From Thermoplasmatota archaeon (GTDB lineage: Archaea > Thermoplasmatota > E2 > DHVEG-1), in the NCBI GenBank assembly GCA_030615845.1, contig JAUWYM010000045.1:1-6572 (forward strand): 6,572 nt of DNA. Reading direction: 5' to 3'. Below are positions 5,133-6,572 of this stretch, piece after piece. The first letter of the stretch is position 1. Every line of letters starts with the position of its first letter. The notes beneath the pieces are model-generated. The model did no database searches. It had not been told where the DNA came from and saw nothing but the letters and a program-made list of their open reading frames with translations. Position numbers and translations under genes: made by a program.

Positions 5133-6572
5133 GTGCCTATCGAGGCCATTGAATTATTGAAACTCATCGCTGGTATATTCATCCTTATCATTCCTGGCTA
5201 TCTCTGGAGTTTTTTACTGTTTAAAGATCTCAAAACGTTAGAGAGAATTGTCTTTGGATTTGTCCTCAGTCTAGGAGTAATCTGTTGTGGAATGTTCTTA
5301 CTTGATGTTGTCTTTAGTCTGCCATTAACGGCAACAAAGGTGTTCATCCTTCTTGCTGCATACACCATACCTGTTGTTGTGTTATACATATTCTCCATCT
5401 ATCGATTTGGCCTTCCAAAACTACATCTTGAGTATTTTAAAAATCCTAAAATTATGCTCCTGATACTCATACTAGCGTTCTCTGTTTTTATGATTTTTTT
5501 ACCTCATTGGTCTGACCATTATTTCCTTCCTTTCCATGTGGACGAGTGGATTCATTGGTCATACAGCGGGGCAGTGATGGAAAGCGGATCCACTGCGTTT
5601 ACGAACCCATATACTGGAAGTGGCATTAGACAATCACTTGAACTAGGATTTCATTGTATCACAGCCAGCGTTAAATGGATCACTGGTACCACGTTCAACA
5701 CCATTGTTGTATTCATGCCATCCATCATTGCCATATTTGCCAGTCTGGCCGCGTTTAATATTGGCGAACGATCGGAACGGAAATTTGGTCTTGAAGCAGC
5801 GCTGCTTGTATCATTTATACCAACTACCTGCCGGATGATGGGGCCATCATTCTATGTCGCAGTGGCCATGGGTCTGTTGTTCCTCATTGTTATTGTGTGG
5901 TTAGGACAACTCAGGAAGATACTGGCTGCCTTGCTTATCCCCTTCTTTATCTGGTGTGCGTTCCTCATCCATCCGCCCACTGCACTCGCTGGCATCATCA
6001 TCGCCTTTTCATACGCTCTACTACTAGCTCTAGAAAAAGAATACAAGTTATCTGTTCTTATGGGCGGTCTCTCATTGATGCCCATCGGGTTGGTATTCCT
6101 TCTCACTACAAGATGGGATTACTCGCTACAGGAAGTTATTGATGCGTTTTTTGGGGGCAAATATTTCTTCGCACTTTACGATCTTCCAAAGATATGGCCA
6201 TCATTTGAACATCTGGGAATTGTCACTTGGATCTTATGCATCATCGGCGCCTATTTTGCCTTCAGTAGAGGAAAAGCTATACAACGTACGATAACTTTGT
6301 CAGCCATTGCATTCATTATACTAATTGGACTTTATGATAAACTAGGATATGGCCTTCCCATCATGTATGAACGATCTTTCATGTATCTCTTCCTCATGGT
6401 AACAATAATTGCAGGATATGGGCTAAGTGAAATACGACGATTAGTAATAGATAACTCAGAAAGTATCATACCTAAACAATACAAACGGATTTCAAAAAAC
6501 ATTGGAATTATTGTTCCAGCATTTGTATGCATAATCCTTTTAACAACAGCTGTGCCTGCACATTTAGATATA
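5133..6572 (+). CDS. Polytopic GT-C-like membrane glycosyltransferase candidate, 3'-partial
   Basis: Open frame of 480 codons from GTG 5133 to the right edge, preceded by GGAG at 5121-5124 with 8 bases of spacing. It has about ten or more hydrophobic segments. The first 60 residues repeat the DUF1616 motif (FILIIPGYLWSFLLF at 16-30, LERIVFGFVLSLGV at 36-49). After the helix at 108-123 a loop carries HVDEWIHWSY (135-144). An acidic pair in this first large extracellular loop is the usual catalytic mark of GT-C transferases that use lipid-linked sugars (PMT, ArnT and STT3 relatives). Later features are AFLIHPPTALAG near 276 and YERSFMYLFLMV near 412, the latter like the E/R-containing helix start late in GT-C proteins. 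Its place after DUF1616 suggests surface glycan or glycoprotein assembly. The exact family and substrate cannot be named, and the protein continues outside the window. Confidence 0.75.
   Translation, partial: MPIEAIELLKLIAGIFILIIPGYLWSFLLFKDLKTLERIVFGFVLSLGVICCGMFLLDVVFSLPLTATKVFILLAAYTIPVVVLYIFSIYRFGLPKLHLEYFKNPKIMLLILILAFSVFMIFLPHWSDHYFLPFHVDEWIHWSYSGAVMESGSTAFTNPYTGSGIRQSLELGFHCITASVKWITGTTFNTIVVFMPSIIAIFASLAAFNIGERSERKFGLEAALLVSFIPTTCRMMGPSFYVAVAMGLLFLIVIVWLGQLRKILAALLIPFFIWCAFLIHPPTALAGIIIAFSYALLLALEKEYKLSVLMGGLSLMPIGLVFLLTTRWDYSLQEVIDAFFGGKYFFALYDLPKIWPSFEHLGIVTWILCIIGAYFAFSRGKAIQRTITLSAIAFIILIGLYDKLGYGLPIMYERSFMYLFLMVTIIAGYGLSEIRRLVIDNSESIIPKQYKRISKNIGIIVPAFVCIILLTTAVPAHLDI

Noticed and set aside
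5198..6532. Several short open frames on both strands inside the GT-C-like gene
   Set aside because: All overlap one continuous 480-codon frame with a clear membrane-protein pattern and a good start site.

Overview
The window looks like an AT-rich stretch of an archaeal chromosome, probably euryarchaeal in the broad sense. The support is a DUF1616 envelope protein, which is essentially an archaeal family, next to a polytopic GT-C-type membrane protein. VapBC-type genes with archaeal-style ribbon-helix-helix antitoxins, Shine-Dalgarno sites of the GAGGTGA type, TATA-like AT boxes and a T-run terminator fit this. No rRNA or tRNA is present, so the lineage cannot be fixed further.

Left part (1-1640, + strand): a gene open at the left edge encodes a helix-turn-helix segment followed by a RecB/Cas4-like PD-(D/E)XK nuclease domain. 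A T-run terminator follows, then an AT-rich promoter with repeated operator-like sites. Three genes abut with no spacing: two small VapB-like antitoxins, the first only 51 codons, and a VapC-like PIN toxin that stops after 68 codons and lacks its C-terminal catalytic half.

Middle part (1593-3860, - strand): the end of the broken toxin runs into the reverse-oriented 3' end of a surface-protein Ig-like domain gene, itself a decayed remnant. Next is an intact two-gene operon, a 338-aa double winged-helix protein and then an AbiEii-like nucleotidyltransferase, resembling a type IV (AbiE-like) toxin-antitoxin or defence pair. Its promoter carries three tandem 9-bp units that are good operator candidates. 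Upstream lies another same-strand remnant, a well-formed C-terminal coding tail with a T-rich terminator but no start codon.

Right part (3833-6572, + strand): an envelope operon of a small hydrophobic protein, a DUF1616 membrane protein with a sequon-rich extracellular domain, and a GT-C-type membrane protein that runs off the right edge. The last two share an N-terminal membrane module (FIL.IPGY...F..LF...ERI...F.LS). They probably act in protein or lipid glycosylation or another cell-surface step.

Overall, a toxin-antitoxin/defence cassette with several gene stumps sits between a nuclease gene and a housekeeping-like envelope operon, as expected of a site of repeated insertion and deletion. 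The most unusual items are the tandem antitoxins with a beheaded toxin, the toxin/surface-protein recombination joint, the iteron-controlled wHTH-nucleotidyltransferase pair and the HTH-nuclease fusion.
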